From Sipunculus nudus (lineage: Eukaryota; Annelida; Sipuncula; Golfingiida; Sipunculidae), in contig CM049316.1 of the NCBI GenBank assembly GCA_026874595.1, positions 13,818,839-13,882,838 of the forward strand: DNA of 64,000 bases, in the 5' to 3' direction. The translations under genes were made by a program, and so were the position numbers. Below, in pieces: positions 23,729 through 38,700 of the stretch. Within the stretch, counting starts at the first letter, position 1; each line of letters begins with the position of its first letter. Below the pieces are notes generated by a model that was given only the letters and a program-made list of their open reading frames with translations, did not search any database and was not told where the DNA came from.

Positions 23729-26700
23729 TCATGTGACCATTATGTAGTTGGACTTACAATGCACTGAAATAATCATAAAATGGATATTATTGTTCATACT
23801 CCCAAATCCAAATACTCAAGAACTACCAATAGTTATTCCATCAACTCCTATTTCTCAACATGATTGACCAAAAATGCTAGATCTTACAGATTAAAAATCA
23901 ACAACCATTCAGAAATATTATATACCAGTTTATGGAAGTTTTCAAAAATTAAGCTTACCTTTACCTTGCATCTTTACAAATCATAACTTTAAAGCTTGAG
24001 TATGTGTGAAAAAGCCAGTATCTAAAACACACAGGTCCAACTGGCTCTGTGTGAACAGAAATTCTTACCAATAAATTCAGACACTGGATCATTTTCTTCC
24101 TCATTCTTTAGAGAGCCTGTGATGTCATCATTCTCTATCAGTGGCAGGACTTGGTGAACAAACTCGGCAGTGTATGGAGGGGCAATCACATCCAGAACCT
24201 GGTCAGATTTAAATAAAACATATGGATCAATAAGTCACAAAATCATAAGAGCACTTCGTTTGAAACTGATTCAGTGGTCTGTGAAACAGCACAGGACTCA
24301 AAAGTCCTAAGAAGGTGGGTTCAAATTTCAGCTGAGGAGCAGTGACTTTATAGTCGGCCTCCACCCAGGGTAAACACTGCAGGTTTAATGAGAAGACGGT
24401 GCCCCACAGCCATGTTTCACTCACATCTTAAACAACCTTTGGGGCACTATAGAGTGTTATGACTAAGCAATGATTACACACCCAAGACTTGCAGCTGTGA
24501 TGGTCATCAGGATATATATGACAGGAGGCATGGCCTACAACCCTGTCCCATGACCTTAAACCGAATTGAATGATAAAGAATGCATATACAGTTTAACATT
24601 TTAAAAAACATTTACTTGACCATAAAAATTGTCAATAAACATTTGAATCACTCCATGACCAGACAGAAGTGAGATGTTTTTATGCAAATCTACCACTTAC
24701 ATCTAAAATTCCAGGAATTCAGGGATGAGGGAAGCTGCATTTGATGACAACATGTGTGTTTGTGCACCTATGTCCCCTGGTAAAAAAATATTTGATATTC
24801 TAGGATTCCCATGGATAAGAAAGGTTTATTTCAATGACTTTATGTGTCAGCTTACATTTGTCTCAAAACATCTAATACCTCTGGCACAAAATATCTAATT
24901 GCCAGATATTTCAGGGAGGGGAGAGCCATATTTCCATGGCACCAGATAAGGCTTGCTTACCTCTGTCACAAAATATCTGATGAGAGAGATGTCAGTGTCC
25001 TGTCTGGCCCAACACATCTTGATGTAGTTAACAACGGGTATGACACAACCACGACTCAACAAGTGAACCATACGGTCCAGTAGTATCTTCTTCTTCTCAA
25101 GCTAGGAAATAAAACCGAGGTCTAGTGTTAATAGATTCTCAAAGTGTAGGTACCTTAAAATACAAATTCAATATCCAATATTAAAGAAAATGGATATGTA
25201 CCTTAACATCAAACTTATGAAAAGCACTATAAAGTTATACGTTTTAAACAGATAATTTGTGAAAAAGAATTTCACTTCATCACAAGAATTGTGATTTTCT
25301 TTGATATCATCTGAATCTTCACCACCGTGCTTCAATGGCATTATAGTGAAAAGTCACAAGAACTTCAGAGATTCACTCCAACGACTTCTTGATTATTCCT
25401 ACTAATTAACCAATTTCTAGTTAAACATGCCATAGTACACAGAGTTCACCAACAATATTTTATCATCTGAGCAGCATGTCATGATAACACTGATTATATA
25501 ATATTCAAATTACCCAACATCAAATTATTTTCAAATTACCTGAACCAATACATCTAGTTCATCAAACGACTCCTTGGACTCAAACAGACGGATCAGCAAA
25601 TCCAACACTTTCTGATGCAGCAGAATATGATTGGTGGTCATCTGCAAGGTCAAGGTCAACCATCACATATTGCAAGGTCAAGGTCAACCATCATATATTT
25701 ATTCACATGAACAGATTACCATTTGCATTAATAGATAAATGAAGGAGAATTTTTCTAGAGCTTTAACACTGATTTCAAATCTGTATGATATAACTAATTA
25801 AATACTAGCAGTAAAAAGAAGTATGCAACAAACACTGCACAATGAAAACACAAATTAGGTATTTTCAAAAATCTGCTTGTAATGAAGGGAGTTACTCCTG
25901 TGATTTGGCTTCCTTCCTTGACATACAATACTAGTGTTTGTGGTGCAATTAGAACTCATATCCCTAATCATATATGGAAAATATACATGTTGTGAATCAA
26001 ACTGCATAAATATATAACCTTTACTGGAGTTATGGCTTGGATTTAAGCCCTTACTATTTCTCTGTCTACAAGTGTCCATTCTTCCATTTGATCACAACTT
26101 TGGTGCATGCCAAAGAGGGTATTGCCCAACAGGAATTTTATTCAAATTTACAGGATAATCTATGTAAATTACCTGAAAATACCTGTTAGATAAGAGTTAC
26201 ATCATCAGTTACTCTGAAATCTCATTAACAGCCCCTCCTCCTCATTAGCACCCTTCCCAGCATTTCATACCAGGCAACTCCTCCAAGAGCCCATTGGTGA
26301 CTAACATTATTTGACGTTCTTCAGAGTTAATGGCAATATTCTAATACTCACTGAATATTCAGGGGCAATTTATGTCCCAATAGGTTTTACAAAACAGAAT
26401 TATGCTAAATTTGTTACAGTTGTTGCATTTAATCATACTGAATGTTAAGGTTTGACTCTCTTTGACTAGACATTACAGGGTAAACTCACCTCCCTCGACT
26501 GTGTACTACTAAAAAGTATGACAGGCTGTGTAGAAAATCTTACAGAAGCTTTACAGGAAATATGGTTAACCTATAACTCACCTCATCCAGAAGTACTAGG
26601 TGTAGTGGTGTCTGGTCTGTGCTGAGTTTGAAGTAACTTTTGTCAGACACGGTCAGGTCAACCCACTTTAATACTCCCATCGATACAACCGGAACTCTAC

Positions 26701-29700
26701 GAGTTAAACAAACACTGATGCTGCTAAGTCAATCTGACATTAATATCACAGTTATAACTACAGGTCCTATAACAAATGTAACCATCCCTGATAAATTGCT
26801 TCAATTTAGAGTATCATGTCTTGATGAACATATATATTTTGTACAATGGAACTTAAACCAACCAGTCAAGCATTCAACCTCAAACTTTTACGGCTTTTAT
26901 TGGGGGGGGGGGGTTAATAATTTTTTGGTTTTTTGCATGGGCAAAGATGAGTTTAAGATTTATGTCAAATTATGAATGGGCTGACTTACTTTTACGGCTT
27001 TTATGGGGGGGGAGGGGGGGGGGGTTTAATAATTTTATGGTTTTTACATGGGCAAAGATGAGTTAAAGATTTATGTCAAATTATGAATGGACTGACTTAC
27101 TTGAGACATTTATATCATAGTCATAACTACAGGTCCTGTTACAAATGTAACCATCCCTGATAAATTGCTTTTATTTAGAGTATCATGATGGAAATATCAA
27201 TTGTGTACAAATCAAACTTGAAGGAAACAGTCAAGCATTCAACCTCTAACTGTTGCAGCATTTTTTTTTGGGGGGGGGGGGGTAGATCATTTTATGGTTT
27301 CCATATGGGCTTTGAAGCATTTTTTTATGCATATATGCACAGATGAATTTAAGATTTATGTCAAATTTTGAATGGGCCGACTTACTTGAGACACTGGAAC
27401 AGTGTACCCACATCTGCCAGCAGCTCATTGGTCCCTTTTTTACTGGCACACAGGTTGTGGGCCTTCTCTATCGCTTGTGTTGTTGCTTTTAGTTCATCTT
27501 TATTAATAGATTTTCTGACCCCCTGAAATATTAGAAATACATATAAATTACATCTATGTATCATATGCAACTTGTCTATAAACCTGGACAACAGTTAAAA
27601 GAGGATGATATATATGGTTGATCAAGTGCATTTTATTACTGACATGTTTGTAGAGAGAATGGATGAATGAGTGAAAAACTGGCATCATCTATGTGCTGAA
27701 ATAATTGGGTTAACAAAAATATTCAATAAAGTTAGCAAACAAATGTTAGAACACAGTTCCTAACAGAAATGGCATAAAACCTCTTCTAATCAAATGTTCA
27801 AGCATCAACTTCCCCTTTACCCTAAAGGTCCCTTTAATTATCAAAAGTATGGTATTTTATCTTCATTCAGAACTCACTTTTTTCCACCCTTCCACTACAC
27901 AGGAGGCGTATGCTAAGATGTATATGTATTTTGATTTGTGGTCTGGATTCACACGACTTCCTGGCTTAAAAAGAGCATCCAGGCACATATCTACAAGAAA
28001 ATAAAAGAACATTATAATATACGGACTTGAAGAGTTTACTGTGAAAATAAAAATCAGTTGATAGAGACTGCTAATTACAAGAAGAGGAAAACAAGAAGTG
28101 AGGCATATACATGTATTGTGAAAACATGGCTTAAAATAGAAGAAGTTAAAACAGTTCTGATTGTAGCAATATGTGGTAGAAATCTGAGCTAGTGCACTGT
28201 TATTATATAGTTATAGCTGTCCAGGATTTTCCTGTGTAAGACTGTTTTATTCTTTTTTTTTACCTGGATCAAAATGCTGGATGGAATATTAGGCTTGAGC
28301 ACCACCAGACATTGGTTTGATCCCAGTTCTGGCCCTCCCGATATTTTCTTCTGAATATTTTCCTTATTACCTTGTCACTAGCCATGGATTCAATCACAGA
28401 TTGTGACAATATACATATATATATATATAAATAGGGTTCCATGCCTAAATTGATGTACTGACCGTTTAAATTACCGAGAGTAGCATAAAAAGGTCTGTAG
28501 AATCATTATACAGTGAGAGAAGAGTTACCTAAAAACTGTGGTGACCTGATGAGTTCAACTGGTGGCGGATCTGGAGAAGTGTAGGTCTTGTACAGCTGAA
28601 TTCAATAATACAATGATATGAGAAGCTGACTGACACAGTAAAATGATACATTAAAATCCTAAAAAAAAGTCTGTAGTTTCAGATAATACAGTGGGCTTAA
28701 ATTGTTGTTTTTTGTGCAAACAATTTTTTACTGATAATTAAAAAAAAAAATTGTTTTTCTATATAATCAATACATATTTGTGTTTATTTCTATTCCATTA
28801 ATATAATAGATATTTATATAATAAAATTATTACAAGTTCAATGAATATCTTTGCTATGATATGTATTATCATGATAACATTTTATTATAAAAGCATTGAA
28901 AAAATAGTAATTTTCATTTAAATTTTATAGGTTTGTAAACTCAGTTTGTAGTAGAAATTACATATTTTTAATAAAACATGTCATAACAAAACAATTTTGT
29001 TGATAAAAAATACAGATAAAACAAAAAAACTGAGGACAGAAATTTGAACTGTAGCTTTTAAAAAGTACATATTTTAGGACCTAACTACTGTACCATAATT
29101 ATTACTTCAAAAACAGTTCTTACATATATTATCAAGAGCATTGCAAATAAGCATAATAAGCCCGTTGTATATCTGGTTACCTCAGACCTCATTAAATATG
29201 TGTGAATTTTGATGAGAAGGTAATTGAGGTGAGAAACTCTATTAGTAATAATGTATAATCCACAGGATTTTGGTAGGTCACCAAGGTGCCTCCAAAGTGC
29301 GGTGACCTCTGACCTCATTAAATATGCATGGATAACATTTCTGATGAGCTTATCAAAATCCTTCATATTCTTCATAAGTTATCACGGTAACAACACAAAG
29401 TAGCCTAATGACCTTATCAAATATAAGATGATGTAGCTAATAATCGAACACAGGTGAGATAATCTGTTGGTTAGTAGTTATGGTGAGTTTCGCAAAAATC
29501 CATCAAAGCCCTGGCAAAGTTACTGCGGTGACACTAAAAGTTAACAGAAGGAAGGACTGTGGGTATACTGTATTTATTCCAGTTTGGCGATTCCTCTTAT
29601 TTCTCGACCCCAAAAAATATTTTGAAAGCATAATTTCTAAAATGACTCTAATTTCTCGACTGCTGACGATGTTTTCTGTCGACGATGTTAAGGTGAAATG

Positions 29701-32700
29701 CCTCCGTCTCTCACGGGCACCGCAGTTTGTATCTGACTAGATTCTTATTACACTAGGCATCCACATCAAACTTGCTTCCAATAAAATTTATGAAGATACA
29801 AAGATGCATTTTTCATAATATATAAACATGATAAAGCGTTCAAGAACCAAATGGGTGTCCGTGACGAAGCAAACTCGTGTACCATTCTTGGTACTCACGT
29901 GCCTTGTGTGCAATTCACGTGGGATCTACAGCAATAATATTTACAAAATATTGCAAAGCACGCATGGTGGAACAACTGTGATACAGGTAGAATTGTCATC
30001 TTAGTTAAGTTTAAACGAACTCGGTTAGTTTTTGGATGGGTGACCGCGCGTACCAAACGGGGCACGCGAGCTAGGACCATTTCCGGTCGTATATATTTTA
30101 ACGCGCCTATACTTTCCTATATTTATTATGTATTATGCAAATAAAAATTATCTGATAATAGGCAGTTATTTTTTATAAAGTCTTCTTCCAACTTGATGCA
30201 GCTGCTTGTCCTTTTTCGGCCCGCCGATATCGCCGCCTGGCGGGTTAACTTGAAACAACTGGTGGTTACATGAGTTGCCGTCTATGTCAAGTGATCGTAC
30301 CTATATGCGAAGTAGTGATCATTTTGTAAAGTGATTGAGCTCAGTTTGATTAATCATTTGCGGACTGCGTATAATTCATGTGACGGTTGGAAGCCCGTTT
30401 GTAGAAAATACTGTTAAGCTAACAAAACAAACTTATATATGACCAAATTATCACTCAATTTATATGACTGTTCGAGTGTCAGAGCGGCTCTGCGTCTCTA
30501 CGGAAGGTATTCAAACCGTATGCCTCTAATATCTCAACCACCGCAAATTCTGCATGAAGATAATTTTCAAATATCCTCCATTATCTCGACCTCTGAGAAA
30601 ATTAATTATTTTTAAGTGGTCGCCAAATTAGAATAAATACGGTACCATAATACTCCAGTCATATGACGGGCGTATAAAAATTGAAAGTCTCATACCACAG
30701 TGATATCAGCAGGATTGAGAGCGTTTCGGGACAACATGGAGGCCAGAGCCTGACATGCCCGGGGGTAAGCTGATGCACCACTCAGAGCCAGCGTTATCGG
30801 GGTGACATCTAACCCTCTGTAGAGAAACAAAAACATGCACATAATCACAGAATTACAAATATGGTCCCAGCCTCAGTATGGATCAATTTACCCTATGGTA
30901 ATACATGATGTATTCATGTCTTTTGTGCTTATTAATCTGGCAATGAATCTGTTTTTCCCTAAAGTCTGAGACTACAGTTCATAGTTTAGACTGTCTGTTG
31001 AAATGTTATGAACTTGGATAATATGTTATTACACAGCCCTGATTTCATGTTTTGTACACTCGTAACCTACCTGTCTTTGGCACATCGCTGTAGCTCCTGG
31101 CACAATCTCCTGATGTTGGAGCCACCTTTGTTTTCCTGTGACAGAATGTGCATCAGCACCTGACTGTAAAGGTATGTGTGCTCACCATGACACACCATTT
31201 TCTGAAAAGGTAAACCCAACCTTGTAATTAGAAAAGCAATCTTTAACTTAGTTTTACCCTGGCATTTGCTATGTATGACCCGTTACTGGCCAGATGACGA
31301 AAAAAGAAAGGGATCCCTAGGAGTGAATGGAAGATGAAAACTAAGGTGGCTCCTATAAGTGAACACGCTACTGAAGGCAGTTTTACCACTCCAGCTGATT
31401 CTGACAGGGCTAAAGGGTGGTATTTAAAGATGTATTGAAAATATCACTGAAAAGTTCCTGTGGGAAAATATCTATTTTCCATTTGTGACACCTCAGTATT
31501 AACATGAATTGATATGACCTCCCTTCAAAAGATCTATCCTATCCAATAAATTTAAATTCAAAAGTCTAAAGCATTAAATCCATTTTTTCATGAAATAATT
31601 TATTTGGTGAACCTGTTTATGGATATGTTTAAATAGAATAAATAAAGAGATGCTCATAGTAGAAACAGGAGGGAACTTTGTCAGAACTTTGGAAATTCAA
31701 AGAATAAAAAAAAAATAAATAAAAATCAACCAACAAAGAAGGAACTGATCAAACCTTTGCTTTAGTTATATACAGAACTCCAATTTAATGACTCAATGCC
31801 AGATCTGAAGACTGACAGTCATGGTTTCACAAATAAGATACTGCCACATATCTGAGCTATGACCATACATATTTAATAATCAATATGCCTGTATAATGTT
31901 GTGCTAATAGCTGTTACAATAAATCTAAAGACTATGGTATACTGTACAGAAATAAAATTCCTTACTGTAAATTCAGGAAGGTTTTTCTCGAGGACTTCTT
32001 CACCTCCTTCGAGGAAACTCGTGATACACGTACGAAGAACACGGGAGAACACTTCAATCTGGTGACATGCTGTCGATACACTCGTAATCTCACCCTGGTG
32101 GCCAGCATCTGATATTAGCTGAAACACATACATACATACATACATACATAATATGAATAAGAAGAAAATGAAGGGCCAGAGGACCCAAAACTCAGATGTG
32201 AACATTTCCAATCTGACAATACTGTAACAATTTTTTTCTATTTCATATAGGGAATTCCTTGAAATTTAATGATTTATTTCAGCTGCAAACCACGCAGAGA
32301 CTTCTTAAAGAGCTATAGAGACTACAGGCCTAAATTTCTAAGAATACTGAACAGTCTGTAAATTTGAAATGCCTGCTATCAGGCATGAACCTACTGTATT
32401 TTTTAACAGTTTGCATTTTTGCATGGCTTATATGACTTCTGTGTTAAGATTTCACCAGGCGCCAATGACAGTTTTGGAGAAATTGCTGGACTGACTCTCT
32501 TAAAAAACTTGGTTTGATCACAGAGATATTATAAGGAATACACGGTAAGAAATTTCTGCTTTTAAAAAAAAGTGCACAGTACCTAAACATATCAGCTGAA
32601 AATGGACAAATCTCTCATATAAACATATATAACACAGGTTGCCAAATAAAAAAATGACCATGCATCCTACTTTTACCAAGAAATGAATACATGTGTGCAA

Positions 32701-35700
32701 CATTATACACTTTTGTACAAAACCCCAATCTATACATCTGTACAAAATTCTGGATGAATCCGTCCGGACATTTTCTGAAATAGAGGTTACCAGACAGACA
32801 ATAGCTGAAGGACGGACCCCACATGATGATCATGGCCCATGGATTAAAAATGTGTGGTCTGGCATGAGGATACAGTATGATTAATATAAAAAAATATGAT
32901 TTCTGATCTGATGTTAAATGGTAAGTTAAGCCAAATGGGCTCTTTCTCTCACTCTCCCTCTCTTTCTCTCACCTTAATGGTGAAGTTTAACATGAGGCAG
33001 TCAGGGTAGGCCTCTGCTAACTTATAAAACAGAGCTCTCCAGGTTGGATGATCAATCATCTCCGCCAGCCACGAGGGTGTCTGTAAAATAAGGTGTATAC
33101 AGAATATTAACATCACACTGAGTATGATGTGTGCTCACAGTAATACATTCATTTTGTGTAAGACAATGAGAAGCTTGAATAATAAATATTGTTTCCAATA
33201 CATTATTTAATCATTATATTTTCCTTCGTAATAAAGCAATAAATACTAACACATTTTTAATGAAGAGCATATCTACCTGGCGTAATTAAGATGTATGTAC
33301 GTAGGACTGACACCTTATATATATATATATATATCTATATCTTTTCTGTGGCTTTCTCTCTGTCACTCTTTTTTCCTGTGTTTGCCTCTGTATGTATCTT
33401 GTTTTTCTCTAGTCTCTTTTACTTCGCAAGTAAATATCAGTTGTTTGCAACATTTCACATAACATGACACTGTCCAGAGACACCCTGAATTTCATTAGCA
33501 TTTCATATCACACATTATAGAACATACCATACATCAAAGTTAGGCTGCAGTACAGTGCAATTATTGTTTTCTGTTGTGAAAAGGAAAAATAAGCTTTTAA
33601 ATTTAATAATCTCCAGACAAGGTACAATTAACATATTATTATTATAAAACACCATCAGCAAACAATATAATCTCTTAGCATGTGATCTGTTTATCACTTA
33701 AATTATAAATTTGTGATAATCCTGACCCACGAAAAACCACAAAAATAAAACCCCAACTAATATTTCTGAATCTGCAATATACTGATAACCTACCTCTCCT
33801 TCATCTGTGAAGATGGAGTCGGCTTTCTTGGGGTCAAAGTGTTTCAGAATCATCTCAGTAAGATGTGTCTCAACAACACCCTGAACTTCTTTGATATCAA
33901 CACCTTAAAAAAAAATTTCAAATTCATACAAATATCAGATGCAGGATGTGCAAGGTAAACAAGAGCAGCTTCCTTCAACAGGTAACACTGCCACAGTGCA
34001 TGATATGCATGCCATGGTGACCTATGACCTCATTAAATATGTTCAGTGTTTGCAGAGTCTTGAACTCTGGTAAGATATAATTTAGTATTAAACATTCATG
34101 GCAAGTTTTGTTAAAATCTACTTAATTCCTGGTATGTCATTGCATCAACACTACAGACAGCTCTGATGACCTCTGACCCCATAAACTATTTGTGGACTTC
34201 ACCAAGATTTGAACTCAGGTGAGACACTTTATTGGTCAATTTTTATGGTGAGTTTTGTAAAATCTAATCAAATTCCTGGGAAGTTTGTCACAGTGACCAA
34301 AAGGCTAACCTTTGTAATTGTACAGAATTGAGGATCTTTTATTGGTGATTTGTTAATTGCATATTTTCACACAAGAAGATCATCATTGCAGTTCAGAAAT
34401 CATGTACAGTTAGCTGAGTGAAGATCCCTATAGTACTTTGGTAAGATAATTAAAGATATAAAGATAAACTGGTCTTCCTTCATCCACATACAATGTATCT
34501 ATGAAAATTAATCTAATAATGATATCTTATTAAAAACGTTAAAATAGTTCATTAAACAGGCTTTAAATAATCCCAAAACACTAGAGATTTACTATATTTT
34601 CTATAAGAGCATGCTTCTAGGAATATTATTTATTTTTTGGGAAGGATCACAATTACACCTCCTATCTATGCTCCCAAGGCAGTGGAAAGACAAAGCATAT
34701 TTTGCTCTGTCTATACGCTGCCTGTTTTACTGGTTATTAATAGGTTTGACAGAAGAAGGTAGTGATGCATGCACTCAAATCATTGGAATATTGTTTTTTT
34801 TTTATCCAGTACTTCATGCAACCACATGTGACATCCAAAGTTTCACAGCTGGGTGCTGGCTTACCACTGCCTCAGCAATGTGCTTCCATGAGACACCAAC
34901 ACAAGGGTGTGTCCAGGTCAACAGATTTGGTACATCAATACGAATCATGTGAATCATGATAGGATTTAGAATCAATTTGATTTTTTATTCTTACCATTGA
35001 TTTAATTATAGATTTGATTATTAATTTTGTGGTAAATTTCTGACTTTCTTTTAAATAAAAGCAAATTACATCCCTAGCTCACACAGCTCTTCAATTCACT
35101 GCTTTGTCTTAATGGAATCTTCCTCCTCCCAAGGTAAACTGTCAGATTAATACAGACAGACAGCCCTAGTAAAAAAAGTTTTGTGAGAAGATAACCAACC
35201 TGCCAAGATTAGCCATTCTGCCAGCAAGTTTGCAGTCTGAGCTACTGCTGTGTAATTGTCTGATAGGAGCTCCACAACCTGCTCAGGGGCGCCACCTGCC
35301 TTGAAGTACCTATAAAATCAGAGATCAATAAACACAATGAATGATGATGATATGAACCTGGACTTAGACAGATGCCATGCACCAATGCTACTACTTAAAC
35401 ATGCAATATTATAATTTGTTTTATATCTGAATTCTCTTACTTCTGCAGCATGTTGAACACCTCTGGCTCCATGATGTAGTCAGTGCTGGCAAAAGCCTCC
35501 AGACATTCCTGCTGAACGAGAGCCTGGGCTTCCACGTCATCATCATGATCTGGAGACTAGAAAAAAGTAAACAACAGATGACTGGTAATGAACAGCTCTA
35601 CTGCATGGCTATACAAGTAAAGAAGGCCTCACACAGTCCAATGTTTTTAACAATATTTTAAGCTGATATCCATGTATGTAGTCTGTGACATTTAGTCTAT

Positions 35701-38700
35701 TAGGTTTAGTCTACCACATAGAATCATTGCTGTGATGGTAAATATACACTAGTTCTTCCTCAAAGTGAATATTAAGAAGTAACACCTGTACTAACTGGCA
35801 GCCAGGAATTTGGTGTTATGTAATGCTATATATGATCAGTATTGGTTCATCATTGTATGAGTGTAGGGTCAGTCAAGGAGAATCAGCAAGCGAACACATC
35901 TGGTCTGGATAAAAGGCCTGTGTGGACTTTTCAAAGGGACAGGGAGGTATGGTCAAAGCCCAGCTCATGTAAAAAAATTGTATTTACCAGATTTCAATGA
36001 TATATAGAAAATAAACAGCTATATTAAAGTTTCATTAATAGTATGGGTGTGACTAGAGTGCCTGAATGTTACACCAAGGTCCCTGGACCCCTCCTGCCAC
36101 AATGTAATGAACTCCAGGTGTGAGCAAGAAACAATTATGGAATTCCTAAGGAAAATATTTATAATTGATTAGCAAATCATGAAAATAAGCTCTGTCATCA
36201 TTCATTGTAACAGTTCTAGACAAGTGCCACACTGTCTGCACCTGGTGCTGGAGGGTTCACATATTTGCCACTGGGTGGACCCGAGTGCTGCTGCTTTCCT
36301 GACGCTTCAGACTTCTCATCTTGTCACTGTCATAAGGTGATTTGGAACTATGCTAGAAATGCATCTTAGACACCTTTGCACTTGGCTTGGAGTGGCATTT
36401 ACAGTTATATATTCGCAGACATAACTTTTTTTTCTTCTGATAAGATGTGGAGGCAAATACCAGGAGTCTAACTATTTTTTATCTATGGTCATTAGTGAGA
36501 GAGATGTCAGATGTGGGCCTCAGCCTGCTGGAGTCAACGTGGTCAGCTCAAACCCAAACTGTTTCAATTCCATAATTAATCAGCCTCTGTAATGAAACAA
36601 CAACAGGTTCCCAAAACACTGTTTTTCTGGGTATCTATGATGAAATGTATACCACCAGACACTCAACTGACATCAGTTTAAAAATGACCATCTGTTAAGT
36701 ATATCACTGCAGTATTGTATTAAAATGATATGAAATCAAGTTAAACAAGAGTGTTTTGCATTGCAGTCCCTTCAACTTCCGTCATTGTCACTGCCTCTCG
36801 TGGCGCAGGTCACTATCAAGCATAGCACTTGTTTGATGTACAACTTGAAACACTTGCATTTAATTTCCTTTTTTACAATTTCCTTGGTCTTCTTCCACAT
36901 AGTGCAACCTATTCTGTTTATGAAATATTACTAATAAGATCAGATAAGATAACATTTATTAGCATTCAGTTCCAGGAATTTGTTGCTGACTTGCTACTTG
37001 GGACTGTAGTATTATGCTTCTTTAAAAAAATGGTGAATAGGTGACCTGGCATATTTTGAGTAATCTAAAAGAAGTTGGGTTACATGATGAACACTGTCCA
37101 CAAAATCTGGCAGCACACTTTAAGGCACTTGTTTAGGTAGGCAAAATTGCGTGCAATTATGCGCGCACACTTTCTTAGGCAGTCCCCGAAATCCGATTTC
37201 CTTTGCTGGCTTTTTCCATAAATATATTATGTCATTATGAAGCTGTGTCCTGGTAGCCCCCCACCCCCCCCACACACATACACACAAGTAATTGTACATT
37301 TTAGCAGGTTTTTTAGAGGCTTAATTTTCAATCTTTAATAAAAATTATAAACAAAAGTAATATTCTGTAAAATACAAGTGATGTATATTTTAAGAAAAAT
37401 AAGGGTTATATAATGAAACTTGAAAGCAGGTGTTGTCTGAGAGACAAAATTATTGGCTCAAATATTCATTGTCTGCCATGATAACGTTGTGCATGATTTT
37501 GATGCCGTTGCCAAGAAAACAAGCTATATTAGAGCACACTGAGGTAGCCACCAAGGGTGACTAAAATGTTGGATATATCTGAGATTATAGTTATCCATGA
37601 ATGGTGTAAGATGGCAGTTACAGCACTGAGGTTGACTGTACTGGTCACACAGGGTCCGCCTAAACACACAAAACACCAGTGTTTTGAGTACGTGTGACGA
37701 AACACCACAAAACACCCTTTTAAATTCAAATTTGAAGCAAAACACTGACATCGTTAATAAATTATCATCTGTTGCACATGTCAATGAAGAATGGTGCCAC
37801 TATTCTCTAAAATAAAAGAAAGCAAAAGTGTTTTGTACAACTGATTAGTGCTCTGCTCTGCAATGAACCGTCCACAGCACAAAACACTCGTTTTGTCTGT
37901 ATTTCATAAATTTATGACACTATATCGCAGAGATATATTCATCAGATGACTATTTATCGATCTGTGTTATATTCTGGCTCCATATTCGAATTTGGCAGAA
38001 CTATAGAAACCGGGCTTCAGCCTACCGCCGGTAAAACGGGTGTCGCATAATAAATTGTTTCCTGGAAAAGGCCGATACATGTCATTTTCCTCAGAATTCC
38101 CGTATTTAATTTTGCTCATAGCTGGAGTTTATTATATTAGAGGAGGAGGGGTCCGGGGAACCTGGGTTCCCCGTCTGAATGGGGGTGTGGGGGCGGAGCC
38201 CCCACCTAAAGCTTAATTTTCCTGTTGAAATAGTAAATGGTTTCCCATTTTCGCGATAGATGCCTCTTCAATCGCAGATATAAATGAACAAAACTTGCTC
38301 CTGCTGGTATCTCGTCTTCACGGCTCACTTGGTAGCGTGTAGGGCTCCTAGTCCAGAGATCGTAGGTTCGATTCCCGCTTCAGGCGACTTTGATGCTTAG
38401 TAGTTGTTTATGTTAGAAGAGTTGAGTGTAGGGACATCTACAGGGAAAAGTAGGAGTTAAAATAGGGAATGAGAGGTGACAATTTTAGGTACGAATATAG
38501 AATACCTCAGGCACCTAAACCGGCCAACATAACTGGCCCACCCTGTCTACTGCAAGAGATGTATGTATTTAATAACACATACCGTCACTAATAACTGTCT
38601 ATTTGTCCATTCCTTCTAAGTGTTCTATTATTTGATCCTGTATTCCACCCCCTTCCATCTTTCCTAAACCAACGCCGCCATGTTGTCATAGGCTTCCCCT

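Noticed and set aside
23365-23732. Minus-strand frames of 88 and 62 aa overlapping the NELFCD end
   Set aside because: The true terminal exon is 23729-23763 in another phase, giving the conserved [10 protein letters not shown] ending; these are 3'UTR shadows.
28280-28340. GGTTTGATCCCAGTTCT resembling a tRNA B-box
   Set aside because: No A-box or stems at tRNA spacing; at most a small SINE remnant.
34611-34959. 113-aa and 65-aa frames in a NELFCD intron
   Set aside because: No family resemblance and no splice context; random open frames.
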